Origin: an uncultured archaeon
GTDB lineage: Archaea > Thermoproteota > Nitrososphaeria > Nitrososphaerales > CALBXV01
Direction: 5' to 3'
NCBI GenBank assembly: GCA_937890045.1
Contig: CALBXV010000555.1
Span: 1-15,781, forward strand
Length of the DNA: 15,781 nucleotides
Shown here: piece by piece, positions 1-8,756 of the stretch
How the letters are laid out: every line of letters starts with the position of its first letter
How positions within the stretch are numbered: position 1 is the stretch's first letter
Translations under genes and position numbers: made by a program
The notes under the pieces: model-generated
The model's input: only the letters and a program-made list of their open reading frames with translations
Database searches by the model: none
What the model was told of the DNA's origin: nothing

Positions 1-1
1 A

Positions 2-988
2 AATAAGTTTCTTACGGCAGACTTCATGCCTGTTGCAACAGACAGCACCGTAAGTGCAGCGGCAACGGATGGTGCAATAGAAAGTTTGGTCGTTACTGCT
101 GGTTCTGGCTATACAAATGGAACATATTATGCAGCAGTATATGGAGATGGAACTAGTCAAGGTACATCATCTGGTGCAGTTATAAGAATTACTGTAAGTG
201 GTGGTGCAATTGCTTCTTTTGGTCTGACTGCTGGTACGGATACTACCATTAATTCTGCTGGTGCTGCATATACATACGGAACTGTTAATCTTGGTTCAAG
301 TTATACCTTCTCAGATTCAGACCTTTCATCTGCTTCTTCTATGGGAAGTGGTACGGGTGGAGCAATAAGTGTTGTTATCAGTCCTAAAGAGGGACATGGA
401 AATGATGCAGTTAATGAGTTAGGTGGACATTATGTTATGATGAGAGCCACACTTACTGGCGCAGAGGCTGATGACGTTCTTGCTGGAAATGATTTTAGAA
501 ACATTGCTGTTATTACAGACCCAACAACCTATGGTACTTCAACTGTTGCATCGTCAACAACGTATCGTCAAACATATGCATTAAAATTGACATCTACATC
601 TGGAACATTTACTCCTGATGAAAAGATATCTCAAGCATCAACTGGTGCGATAGGTAAAGTAATAGAGTGGGACAGTACACTTTCAATTCTTTATTATCAT
701 CAGGAAAGATATGGTGATTATGGAACGAATAGCACAACAGGTGCTTATGTTGCCTTCTCTGGCGCTAATGCGGTAACAGGAGCAAGTTCGTCTGCAGCTG
801 GAACACCTGATGCATCAGCTGATACTGCTGTAACTCTTGCGAATTCTAATACTATCACGTTTTCTGACGGGTATGCAAATCCAGAACTTCAACCTGATAG
901 TGGTAATATAATTTATCAGGAAAATAGAAAACCAATTAGTCGGGCCACAGACCAGACTGAAGATATAAAAATTATCGTGGAGTTTTAA
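2..988 (+). CDS. 8: Baseplate wedge protein gp8, 5'-truncated by window edge
   Basis: This is the C-terminal part (about 328 codons) of a T4 gp8-like baseplate wedge subunit. The frame is open to the left edge, so the ATG at 26 is very probably internal and the true start lies outside the window. The C-terminus, containing SGNIIYQENRKPI followed by DQTEDIKI, closely matches the T4 gp8 C-terminus as I remember it (SGEMIYMENRPPI, DQTEEINI). FRNIAVITDP near 500-540 matches T4 FRQISIITNP. In T4, gp8 is part of the wedges that surround the baseplate hub. The region between these anchors is much longer than in T4: about 330 residues here against roughly 125. The extra length is Gly/Ser/Thr-rich, includes a GSGYTNGTYY element, and has a module at 605-673 that resembles repeats in the next gene. 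The stop lies 3 bases before the next start, so the genes are probably co-transcribed. Confidence 0.88.
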   Translation, partial: NKFLTADFMPVATDSTVSAAATDGAIESLVVTAGSGYTNGTYYAAVYGDGTSQGTSSGAVIRITVSGGAIASFGLTAGTDTTINSAGAAYTYGTVNLGSSYTFSDSDLSSASSMGSGTGGAISVVISPKEGHGNDAVNELGGHYVMMRATLTGAEADDVLAGNDFRNIAVITDPTTYGTSTVASSTTYRQTYALKLTSTSGTFTPDEKISQASTGAIGKVIEWDSTLSILYYHQERYGDYGTNSTTGAYVAFSGANAVTGASSSAAGTPDASADTAVTLANSNTITFSDGYANPELQPDSGNIIYQENRKPISRATDQTEDIKIIVEF

Positions 989-991
989 CAT

Positions 992-3900
992 ATGGCTCAA
1001 AAGACAGACCTTAATGTAGCACCATATTATGATGATTTTGATGAATCTAAGAATTATGTAAAGGCTCTCTTCCGGCCGGGATTTGCTATTCAGGCAAGAG
1101 AACTTACACAATTACAATCTTCTCTTCAAAACCAAATCGCAAGATTTGGTGAACATGTGTTCAAAGAAGGCAGTGTAGTTATCCCTGGCCAAGTTAGTGT
1201 TCTACATTTTTATCATTCTCTGAAACTTGCTTCGACATTTGCTACTGAAACAATTGATCCAGAACAGTATTATAATGCTACAACTCCTGTTATTATTACA
1301 GGTGCTACAAGTGGTGTTACCGCTCAGGTAATTGGATATGATGTTGCGACAACCACAGATCAACCTATTTTATATGTGAAGTATATTAAAACTGGTAGTG
1401 ACGGTGAAGAAAAAGTTTTCCGAGATGGAGAAAATATTTCTGCAAATGCTGGAATAACACATACCACATCATACTCTACTGACATTGTTTCTGCAACAAC
1501 ATATACTTCTTCACTTAGCGATACAGATTCTACCTTAACTACGGCAGAATTGAGAGTAGCTACTGGACCGGCAGCTGGTGTCGGTGTTGCTGTTGATGTT
1601 CAAGCTGGTGTTTATTTTATCCGTGGTCATTTTGTAGAATGTTCAGAAGAAAGATTAGTTATTAGCAAATATGACCCAAACGTAAGTTTTCGTTGTGGGT
1701 TTGCTATTACTGAAACTTTGGTTACACCAGAAGATCAATCAACTCTTTTGGATAATGCTACAGGTTCATCAAACTATGCTGCCAAAGGTGCTCATCGTTT
1801 ACAATTTTCTTTGGCATTAAAAAAATTAGACTATGGTGCTACAGCAGATAGTAATTTTATTGAATTAACCTCGTATAAAAACGGCGTTATACAAACTATA
1901 AATCGTAGTACTGAATATAATATTTTGGAAGAAACTATTGCTAGAAGGACTTATGACGAGTCTGGAGATTATACTGTCCGACCATTTAACATTACAATGA
2001 AGGAAAGTACAACACTAAATGAAAATGTTGGTGTATATATTTCTGGTGACACGACAGATGATGGAAATATTTCTACTAATGCATTGTTAGCATGTCAGGT
2101 ATCAACTGGTAAAGCTTATGTTAGGGGTTATGAAATTGAAAAAATATCTCCAACATTCAAAGACCTTAATAAGGCAAGAGATACAGAAAATGTTAATGCT
2201 GGTATTACAACATTTGACTTAGGAAATTACACAGTTATTAATAATGTTTACGGTACACCTGATATAACTGCAATTTCTGGTGAGACAACTGCATATAAAA
2301 CAATAAGTTTTTACGATCATACAATAACTACTGATGGGAGTGTTCCTGTTCCTAGCGGTTCTGGTGGAGATACACTTCAACCTATAGGTCAAGCAAGGGC
2401 AAGAGCTATAGAATATGACTCTGGTACTATTGGTACTGATGATGCAAGATATAAGATATATCTTTTTGATGTCAAAATGTTCACTACTCTTACTCTTAGT
2501 GGTACACCAAGTCCAACTTTGATTGCTAATTATGCAACTGGTGGTGTAAAAATAACTGGTGTTACTTCTGGTGCTACAGGTTATGTTGTTAATAATATTG
2601 CTACTACCTCTGGAACAAAAATAACTGTAATTAAAACTTCTGGTAGATTTTCTAATGGAGAAAAAATTACAGCTTCTGATTCTGCTGAAACTAGTTCAAT
2701 TGTAGAAGATTCTGATGATACTGATTTGACTTTGACCTCTGTTGGTGGTTCTGATACTGATGACACAAGGACTTTTGAACAAGTTCGTTCTATGGTTATG
2801 GTAGATGATACTGCTGCACAAAATTTCACAGCAAATGTGATATTAGAGGCTCCTGTAAGAAGAAGAAATGTTGTTAATACTCTGACATTAGATGGAACAG
2901 ATGCTGGTAGTGCTAATGCAAACAATACTTTCACTTTGGATGTAGGTGATGACGATCCTTCTGGTGGAATCATCATGGAAACGAATCTAATACCAAAATT
3001 TGTTAATCCTGAGAAAAATAATGCGTTAGAAAAACTATCAAAACAAGTTATTAAGACTCTTTTAACCACTAATAATCAGGGAGCATCTGATACACAATAC
3101 ACTGTTCGCAGACAGTTTATCGGCACAACTAATTCTTCTGGTATTGTTACATTTAATGCAAGTACAAACGAAACTTTTGTGACACATGCTGAAAAAGATT
3201 ATGTAATGTCAATTCTTACTGCTGGTGATGGTACAGGCAGTGTTGGACAACTTGTTAGTATTGCTGATGAAGTAAGTGGAACAGGAACAGCTTCTTTAAC
3301 GATTACTGATTCAACTGTTTTGGGTGACACAGCAAAAGTGAAACTTACTGCAACCATTCTTAAAACAAGTGTAACACAGAAAAATAAAACAACTAAACTT
3401 ATGAAACAGATGAAGGTTACTACTGGATCAGCTGATGCATATGGAACACGGCCAGGTGATAGAGATATTTCTTTGGGTCGTGCTGATGCATTTAAGTTGG
3501 TTGGTGTTTTTGACTCACAGGATACTTCTACAGATGCGGTTGCACCTACTTTGACCTTGACTACAATAACAGGGACATTTACCAGAGGTGAAAAGATTAC
3601 AGGTGGCACAAGTGGTGCTACTGGTAGAATTATTGACACATCTAGTCCTATGAGTTTTGTTTCAACAAATAGTTTTTCTTTTACTGCTGAGACAATTACA
3701 GGAACAAGTTCTGGAGCAACAGCGACAGTTACAGCAACAACTGATGGCGATATCGTCATTACATCAAAATATTTACTTGACACAGGACAACGTGACAATT
3801 ATTATGATATTGCAAGAATTGTAAGAAAAAGGAGTCAAGCGGCACCTATAGGAAGACTTCTTGTTGTTTATGATTATCTTGAGCATGGTGCTGGAGATAT

Positions 3901-6900
3901 GTTTACGGTTGACTCTTACAGTGATATTGCAAAACAAATGGAATATGATAATATTCCAATATATACTGCTTCAAAGATTGATGTAGATGAACCACAACCA
4001 TCAGGCAAATTCCCATTATATGATGCCTATGATTTTCGTCCAAGAGTGGATGATATAGCAGGTGCATCTGCAACACTGTCAACAGTTGACGAAATAACAG
4101 GCCTCTCATTCAATTTTTATAGTAGAACTTTTGGAGGAACCGGCGGTACGACTGTAGATACTCCAAAACCAGGCTCTTTCATTCAAGCAGATTTTGAATA
4201 TTATCTTCCTAAATTTGCATCCTTGATTTTAACTAACAAGGGAGATTTTAAAATAATTGAAGGTCGAAGTGCTGAAAATCCACTATTACCAAAAGTTCCA
4301 GACAATTGTATGTTAATGTCTACTTTCTTTGTTCCGGCATATACTTTTTTACCAAAAAATGTGTCGATAAGAAAAGTAAAGCATCAAAGATATACTATGA
4401 AGGATATTGGTAAGATTGCTAAAAGATTAGATCATGTTGAGTATTATACAGCTTTAAGTTTATTGGAAAGAGATGCTGAAAGTTTTGAAGTCACTGATGC
4501 TAACGGATTGAACCGATTTAAATCTGGGTTTATTGTTGATAATTTTAAAGGTCATCGTATTGGTGATACTGTACATAGAGATTATAAAAATTCTATGGAT
4601 TTTGAACTTGGTCAATTACGACCAAAACATAAAGCAAAAGCTATTGATTTAATAGAATCAGTTTCAACTGATACGGCAAGAACTGCAGCTGGTTATCAAA
4701 AAACTGGTGATCTAATTACTCTTCCGTATACAGAAGTAACATTAACAGAACAACCTTATGCTACAAGGACGGAAAAACTTAATCCTGTTATATCAGATGA
4801 ATGGACAGGAATTATAACATTATCACCATCATCTGATACATGGTTTGAAACTGAAATTATACCAGAACTAGTAGTTAATGAAGAAGGCGATTATGACGCA
4901 GTTTTAGCTCAAGAGGCAAACAATCTTGGTTCTATTTGGAATTCTTGGCAAACTCAATGGTCAGGTGTTGTTGAAACACGAACTGATAATTGGACAGAAG
5001 GTGGAACACAATTTTCACCTGACAGATTTGACGTAACAAGAACTACAGAAACGGTGAGAACAGATCAAACGAGAACTGGTGTTGATACTCAAGTTGCACT
5101 TAGAGTTGACAGGGTATCACAAGGTTTTAGAGTTGTTTCAACAACAGCCCTTCCTGTTGTTCGTTCAAGAAGTGTAGTTTTTACAGGTGAAAAATTTAAA
5201 CCTAACAACAGATTGTATGCGTTTTTTAATAAAACTGATGTTACTTCTCATGTTACGCCTGCAAGCACAACCTATACTACTGCCTCAACAGTTGTAGCTG
5301 GAAGTCCTCTGATTACAACTGCAACAGGTAAAGTAGAAGGAACATTTTTAATACCTGATCCAACGGTTGATGGTAATCCTCAGTTTACTACAGGAGATAT
5401 TGAGTTTAGACTTACTTCAAGTATTGAAAATGGTGTAGTTAGTACAGAACAGCGCCCGGGCACAGCAGGAAGTACAATATACTCTGCCGTTGGAATGTTG
5501 GAAACAGAACAAGAAACAATTATTGCAACAAGAAATGCTGAAGTTACAAGAACTGATGTAAGTCAAGAAACTTCTTTCAATACTATTGTAACAAATGATG
5601 TTCGTCAACTCACAGGTAATTGGAATGATGAACAAGCAGCCATTGCGGCCGCACAAGCTGCGGCGACATCTGCCAGAGCTGCAGCATCTGCAAGCGCCGC
5701 GGCTGCTGGAGCGGCCGGCGGCGTCGCCGCGGCGATGGCAAGGAAATCTGTTGCAACTAAGGGTACCTTTTTCGGCAGAGGCGGCGGCACTGATCCTTTA
5801 GCTCAAACATTTACGATGGAAGGTGACACTTCGGGTAGCGGAAGATTTATTACTTCTGTTGATTTATATCATCAAGCAAAAGACGATGTTCTTCCTATAA
5901 TTTTGGAGTTAAGAAATGTTGTAAATGGATTTCCCGGCCCCAAGGTTTTACCCTTTGGTCGAGTAACAAAAAATCCAGCAGATATCAATATTTCTGATAC
6001 TGCTGCTACAGCAACAACATATACATTCCCTTCACCAGTTTATGTAGAAGCGGAGACTGAATATTGTATTGTTGCAATCTGCAATACGGAAAATCATAAG
6101 GTTTGGATTTCCAGAATGGGTGAAACTGATATTGATGGAGTACGAACTATATCTGAACAACCTCATGTTGGTATTCTATATAAGTCACATAATAATACTG
6201 GATGGTCAATGAGTCCGATGGAAGATATGAAGTTCACTGTGAAATGTGCTGAGTTTAGTACGACTAGTGGTGTTTTAGCACTAACGAATGATGATGTTCC
6301 AACACAAACTTTAGCTAAAGACCCACTTATTATTACCGATGCTAGTACTACAATGAAAGTACATCATCCCAATCATCATATGTATGCTACAAGTAATAAT
6401 GTGACAATTTCTGGAGTCAAATCTCCAGCAACTACAACTTTGAATGGTGCTATTACTTCTACACAAACTACTTTGACATTAACTAGTGGAACTAATTTTG
6501 ACGATACTTCTGGAATATATTCAAAACTAGCTAATGGTCTTTGGTATATTAAAATTGATGATGAGATTTTAACATATACCACAATTAGTACTAATGCTGT
6601 ATCGGGACTTTCAAGGGCTGTGGATAGTACAACTGCTGCAGCACATACTTCTGGTGCAACAGTAGAACTTTATCAGGTACATAAAGTACCGTTTACAGAA
6701 ATTAATAAGACACATACTTCAATTGCAAATCCAGAAATTGATAGTTATACTTTAACTTTATCTACGACTCCTGTAGTTGATGGATCAACCACTGCTCAAT
6801 CTTCAATTGGTGGTACAGTTGTGGTTGCAACAGAAAATGCAATAATGGATGTGTTTTCAACAATTATTGGAATGATGGAAATACCAGGCACCTCTCTTAC

Positions 6901-7636
6901 TTCTGAAGCTTTGGTGGTTAGAGCGACAAGTCCATCAGGTAGTCAAACATCATTTGCAAATACCCGTGATGATGAACTTGTTCCTACAATTAAATTTCCA
7001 TTAAATGATAACTATAAGTTTGAAGTTCCTTATATGGTGTGTTCAGCGATTAATGAGACAAATGAATTGTCCTCACGAAGATCATTTGAGACTCAAATAA
7101 CAATGGCCACAGAAACAGATAGAATTTCTCCTGTTATTGATCTTGGTAGAACATCTATGGTTACAGTTGCAAACAGAATTAATAATATAGATTCGTCATC
7201 TGATGTATATCCCACAGGTGGACATGTTGGTTCTCTTGCCTCAGAGGGTGATGAAAACGCTGCAATTTATCTTACAAAACAAGTAACATTGGATACTTTA
7301 GCATCAGGGTTGAAAGTTATATTTGCGGCTCACCGTCCATCTACAAATGATATTAAAGTGATGTACAAAATTTTGCCGGTTGATGAATCTGAAGATTTTG
7401 ATAATTTGGGTTATACTTATTTTAATAGTGATGGTTCTCCTGATGCGACTGTAGCACCATCTGCTTCTATTAATGATTTTCAAGAATACGAGTATACCGC
7501 TGGTGTAAATGATGAAGGCGTTGGTAATCCTTTGCAAGAGTTTATATCTCTTCAGATTAAAATTATTATGCAGGGAACTAACTGTGCAGAACCACCTAGA
7601 ATTAAAGCATTAAGGTGTATAGCATTAGGAACATAA
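992..7636 (+). CDS. Giant DUF4815-type virion structural protein (2214 aa)
   Basis: The N-terminus (residues 10-66, with FRPGFAIQARELTQLQ and FKEGSVVIPG) is the hallmark of DUF4815 phage structural proteins. A second conserved block, about 1005-1225, includes FPLYDAYDFRPR, a helical KRLDHVEYYTALSLLE stretch and DANGLNRFKSGF. Between them are beta-rich repeats of the form F-x-x-GE-x-I-T-G-x-x-SGATG near residues 104, 522, 551, 861 and 899. An alanine-rich linker (about 1548-1586) leads into DPLAQTF and a beta-sandwich-like block (about 1615-1715, TSVDLYHQAKDD to VWISRMGE). After that comes an inserted DDEILTY...SGLSRAVD module, then SPVIDLGR near the end. No catalytic motif was seen. The gene fills the slot that holds genes 9-12 and wac in T4, so a baseplate-peripheral or host-contact role is inferred. 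TGGAG at 978-982 is a good ribosome binding site 9 bases before the ATG. Confidence 0.85.
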   Translation: MAQKTDLNVAPYYDDFDESKNYVKALFRPGFAIQARELTQLQSSLQNQIARFGEHVFKEGSVVIPGQVSVLHFYHSLKLASTFATETIDPEQYYNATTPVIITGATSGVTAQVIGYDVATTTDQPILYVKYIKTGSDGEEKVFRDGENISANAGITHTTSYSTDIVSATTYTSSLSDTDSTLTTAELRVATGPAAGVGVAVDVQAGVYFIRGHFVECSEERLVISKYDPNVSFRCGFAITETLVTPEDQSTLLDNATGSSNYAAKGAHRLQFSLALKKLDYGATADSNFIELTSYKNGVIQTINRSTEYNILEETIARRTYDESGDYTVRPFNITMKESTTLNENVGVYISGDTTDDGNISTNALLACQVSTGKAYVRGYEIEKISPTFKDLNKARDTENVNAGITTFDLGNYTVINNVYGTPDITAISGETTAYKTISFYDHTITTDGSVPVPSGSGGDTLQPIGQARARAIEYDSGTIGTDDARYKIYLFDVKMFTTLTLSGTPSPTLIANYATGGVKITGVTSGATGYVVNNIATTSGTKITVIKTSGRFSNGEKITASDSAETSSIVEDSDDTDLTLTSVGGSDTDDTRTFEQVRSMVMVDDTAAQNFTANVILEAPVRRRNVVNTLTLDGTDAGSANANNTFTLDVGDDDPSGGIIMETNLIPKFVNPEKNNALEKLSKQVIKTLLTTNNQGASDTQYTVRRQFIGTTNSSGIVTFNASTNETFVTHAEKDYVMSILTAGDGTGSVGQLVSIADEVSGTGTASLTITDSTVLGDTAKVKLTATILKTSVTQKNKTTKLMKQMKVTTGSADAYGTRPGDRDISLGRADAFKLVGVFDSQDTSTDAVAPTLTLTTITGTFTRGEKITGGTSGATGRIIDTSSPMSFVSTNSFSFTAETITGTSSGATATVTATTDGDIVITSKYLLDTGQRDNYYDIARIVRKRSQAAPIGRLLVVYDYLEHGAGDMFTVDSYSDIAKQMEYDNIPIYTASKIDVDEPQPSGKFPLYDAYDFRPRVDDIAGASATLSTVDEITGLSFNFYSRTFGGTGGTTVDTPKPGSFIQADFEYYLPKFASLILTNKGDFKIIEGRSAENPLLPKVPDNCMLMSTFFVPAYTFLPKNVSIRKVKHQRYTMKDIGKIAKRLDHVEYYTALSLLERDAESFEVTDANGLNRFKSGFIVDNFKGHRIGDTVHRDYKNSMDFELGQLRPKHKAKAIDLIESVSTDTARTAAGYQKTGDLITLPYTEVTLTEQPYATRTEKLNPVISDEWTGIITLSPSSDTWFETEIIPELVVNEEGDYDAVLAQEANNLGSIWNSWQTQWSGVVETRTDNWTEGGTQFSPDRFDVTRTTETVRTDQTRTGVDTQVALRVDRVSQGFRVVSTTALPVVRSRSVVFTGEKFKPNNRLYAFFNKTDVTSHVTPASTTYTTASTVVAGSPLITTATGKVEGTFLIPDPTVDGNPQFTTGDIEFRLTSSIENGVVSTEQRPGTAGSTIYSAVGMLETEQETIIATRNAEVTRTDVSQETSFNTIVTNDVRQLTGNWNDEQAAIAAAQAAATSARAAASASAAAAGAAGGVAAAMARKSVATKGTFFGRGGGTDPLAQTFTMEGDTSGSGRFITSVDLYHQAKDDVLPIILELRNVVNGFPGPKVLPFGRVTKNPADINISDTAATATTYTFPSPVYVEAETEYCIVAICNTENHKVWISRMGETDIDGVRTISEQPHVGILYKSHNNTGWSMSPMEDMKFTVKCAEFSTTSGVLALTNDDVPTQTLAKDPLIITDASTTMKVHHPNHHMYATSNNVTISGVKSPATTTLNGAITSTQTTLTLTSGTNFDDTSGIYSKLANGLWYIKIDDEILTYTTISTNAVSGLSRAVDSTTAAAHTSGATVELYQVHKVPFTEINKTHTSIANPEIDSYTLTLSTTPVVDGSTTAQSSIGGTVVVATENAIMDVFSTIIGMMEIPGTSLTSEALVVRATSPSGSQTSFANTRDDELVPTIKFPLNDNYKFEVPYMVCSAINETNELSSRRSFETQITMATETDRISPVIDLGRTSMVTVANRINNIDSSSDVYPTGGHVGSLASEGDENAAIYLTKQVTLDTLASGLKVIFAAHRPSTNDIKVMYKILPVDESEDFDNLGYTYFNSDGSPDATVAPSASINDFQEYEYTAGVNDEGVGNPLQEFISLQIKIIMQGTNCAEPPRIKALRCIALGT
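5635..5750 (+). other. GC-rich alanine linker within the DUF4815 gene
   Basis: Codons here are dominated by GCG, GCC and GCA and encode a run made almost wholly of Ala with some Ser, Gly, Thr and Arg. I count 73 G or C in bases 5641-5740, against a clearly AT-rich surrounding gene. The stretch includes a GCGGCCGC octamer at 5645-5652 and a short inverted repeat around 5719. In the protein it separates the helical/beta N-terminal two-thirds from the DPLAQTF-type distal domain, so it is probably a flexible or helical hinge. Confidence 0.8.
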
Positions 7637-7637
7637 A

Positions 7638-7871
7638 ATGGAAAGAGTATATAAACAGGTTGAAGGTCATCCAAATTTAGTTAGAGATAGTAATTCTCAT
7701 GCTATTATTAATCGTAATGTCGATGCATATGAACAGGCAAGAAAGCGTGCTGCATCTGCACAAAAACAAAGAGATGAAATACGAGACACTACCAGAGAAA
7801 TAAATCATCTCAAATCAGAAATGCATGAGATTAAGAACCTTCTAACACAATTATTGGTGAACAATTCATAA
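7638..7871 (+). CDS. Small conserved coiled-coil phage protein (77 aa)
   Basis: A 77-residue protein whose N-terminus (VEGHPNLVRD followed by a short N/D-rich stretch) resembles a small ORF recurring beside the neck genes of marine T4-like phages. The function is not known to me. Residues about 33-73 are strongly helical and charged, with heptad-like spacing (INHLKSEMHEIKNLLTQLL) that suggests a coiled coil. There is no signal peptide or membrane segment. It starts one base after the DUF4815 stop, with AGGA at 7627-7630 as a probable ribosome binding site, so it is translated from the same message. It is the last gene before a new late promoter. A small structural or assembly-chaperone role would fit its position, but that is inference. 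Confidence 0.75.
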   Translation: MERVYKQVEGHPNLVRDSNSHAIINRNVDAYEQARKRAASAQKQRDEIRDTTREINHLKSEMHEIKNLLTQLLVNNS

Positions 7872-7902
7872 CTTGGAGGGCGGTTACAGAGGTTAGATTA
7901 CA

Positions 7903-7910
7903 TATAAATA
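7903..7910 (+). promoter_or_regulatory. T4-type late promoter for gp13 operon
   Basis: A perfect match to the T4 late promoter element TATAAATA, lying in the only gap (60 bases) between the coiled-coil gene and gp13. T4-like phages recognise this box with the gp55 sigma factor, and transcription should start about 6 bases downstream. A ribosome binding site (AAAAGGA, 7916-7922) lies 9 bases before the gp13 ATG. Position and exact match make it convincing. Confidence 0.82.
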
Positions 7911-7931
7911 TGTAGAAAAGGAATATAAAGT

Positions 7932-8753
7932 ATGGCCACGCCTTCAACAAAAGCTACATTAAAAAGTTATTGCCTTAGAGCACTTGGTTATGGAGTTATT
8001 GATATTAACGTATCCGATGATCAGGCTGATGATCGTCTAGATGAGGCACTTCAATATTTTGCTCAGTATCATTACGATGGTATTGAGAAAATGTATCTCA
8101 AACATCTAATTACTTCTGATGAAGTAAGTCGAGCTCGTTCTGACGCATCGACTACTGCAACCGACACTGCTGACAGTTCAATCACCGCAACTTGGAAAGA
8201 AGGAAAGAACTTTATTCCAATTCCAAGTTCTGTTGTGTCTGTTGTACAAGTATTTCCATTCACCGATACTGGTGCTGGAAGCAACATGTTCGATATTCGT
8301 TATCAGTTGCGTCTGAATGATCTATTTGATTTTTCCTCAACATCAGTTATTCAATATCAAATGACAATGGACAATATTGATTTACTAGAACACATACTTG
8401 TCGGTGAAACTCCTATTCGTTTTAATCAACACCAGAATCGTCTTTATATTGATATGGATTGGGCAAATGACGTAACAGCTGATGTTGACTATATGATTAT
8501 TGAATGTTATCGAAAACTAGACCCCACAACATACACAGATATTTACGATGACATTTATCTGAAAAGATATACAACTGCCCTTCTTAAAAAACAGTGGGGA
8601 GCAAACCTTAGTAAGTTTAATGGTGTAACTATGCTCGGTGGAGTTACCATGAATGGTGAAACTTTATATACTCAAGCTTTAGAAGAACAGAATAAACTAG
8701 AAGAAGAGATTCAACTTGCATTTGAGTTGCCAATAAATTATATGATAGGATAA
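7932..8753 (+). CDS. 13: Neck protein gp13
   Basis: 273 residues, near the length of T4 gp13 (about 309). The N-terminus (TKATLKSYCLRALGYGVIDINVSDDQADDRLDEALQYF, quoted here only as its key blocks YCLRALG and DRLDEALQYF) is characteristic of the gp13 head-completion/neck family in T4-like phages. gp13 and gp14 form the neck that seals the packaged head and receives the finished tail. The order gp13-gp14-gp15-gp16-gp17-gp18 that follows is the T4 order and strongly supports the call. The gene has its own TATAAATA late promoter and a good AAAAGGA ribosome binding site. gp14 begins 3 bases after its stop. It shows no catalytic motif, as expected. Confidence 0.9.
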   Translation: MATPSTKATLKSYCLRALGYGVIDINVSDDQADDRLDEALQYFAQYHYDGIEKMYLKHLITSDEVSRARSDASTTATDTADSSITATWKEGKNFIPIPSSVVSVVQVFPFTDTGAGSNMFDIRYQLRLNDLFDFSSTSVIQYQMTMDNIDLLEHILVGETPIRFNQHQNRLYIDMDWANDVTADVDYMIIECYRKLDPTTYTDIYDDIYLKRYTTALLKKQWGANLSKFNGVTMLGGVTMNGETLYTQALEEQNKLEEEIQLAFELPINYMIG

Positions 8754-8756
8754 CTC

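Noticed and set aside
26..28. ATG as the start of the first gene
   Set aside because: The frame is open to the left edge and the upstream residues fit gp8, whose known N-terminal half is missing, so this is an internal Met.
964..971. TATAAAAA just upstream of the DUF4815 start, a one-mismatch late promoter box
   Set aside because: It lies within the gp8 coding end, departs from TATAAATA, and the genes are tightly spaced as in an operon. A weak promoter cannot be excluded.
2581..3069. 162-codon minus-strand open frame
   Set aside because: Same reason: composition shadow of the sense gene, with no credible ribosome binding site or domain.
3199..3798. 199-codon open frame on the minus strand inside the DUF4815 gene
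   Set aside because: It is antisense to a well-supported coding region, its translation is a Val/Ser/Pro-rich mirror of Thr/Gly-rich sense codons, and it has no recognisable domain.
5595..5801. Overlapping plus-strand frame of 68 codons across the Ala linker
   Set aside because: The GC-rich linker suppresses stop codons in other frames; the product is low-complexity and has no support as a gene.
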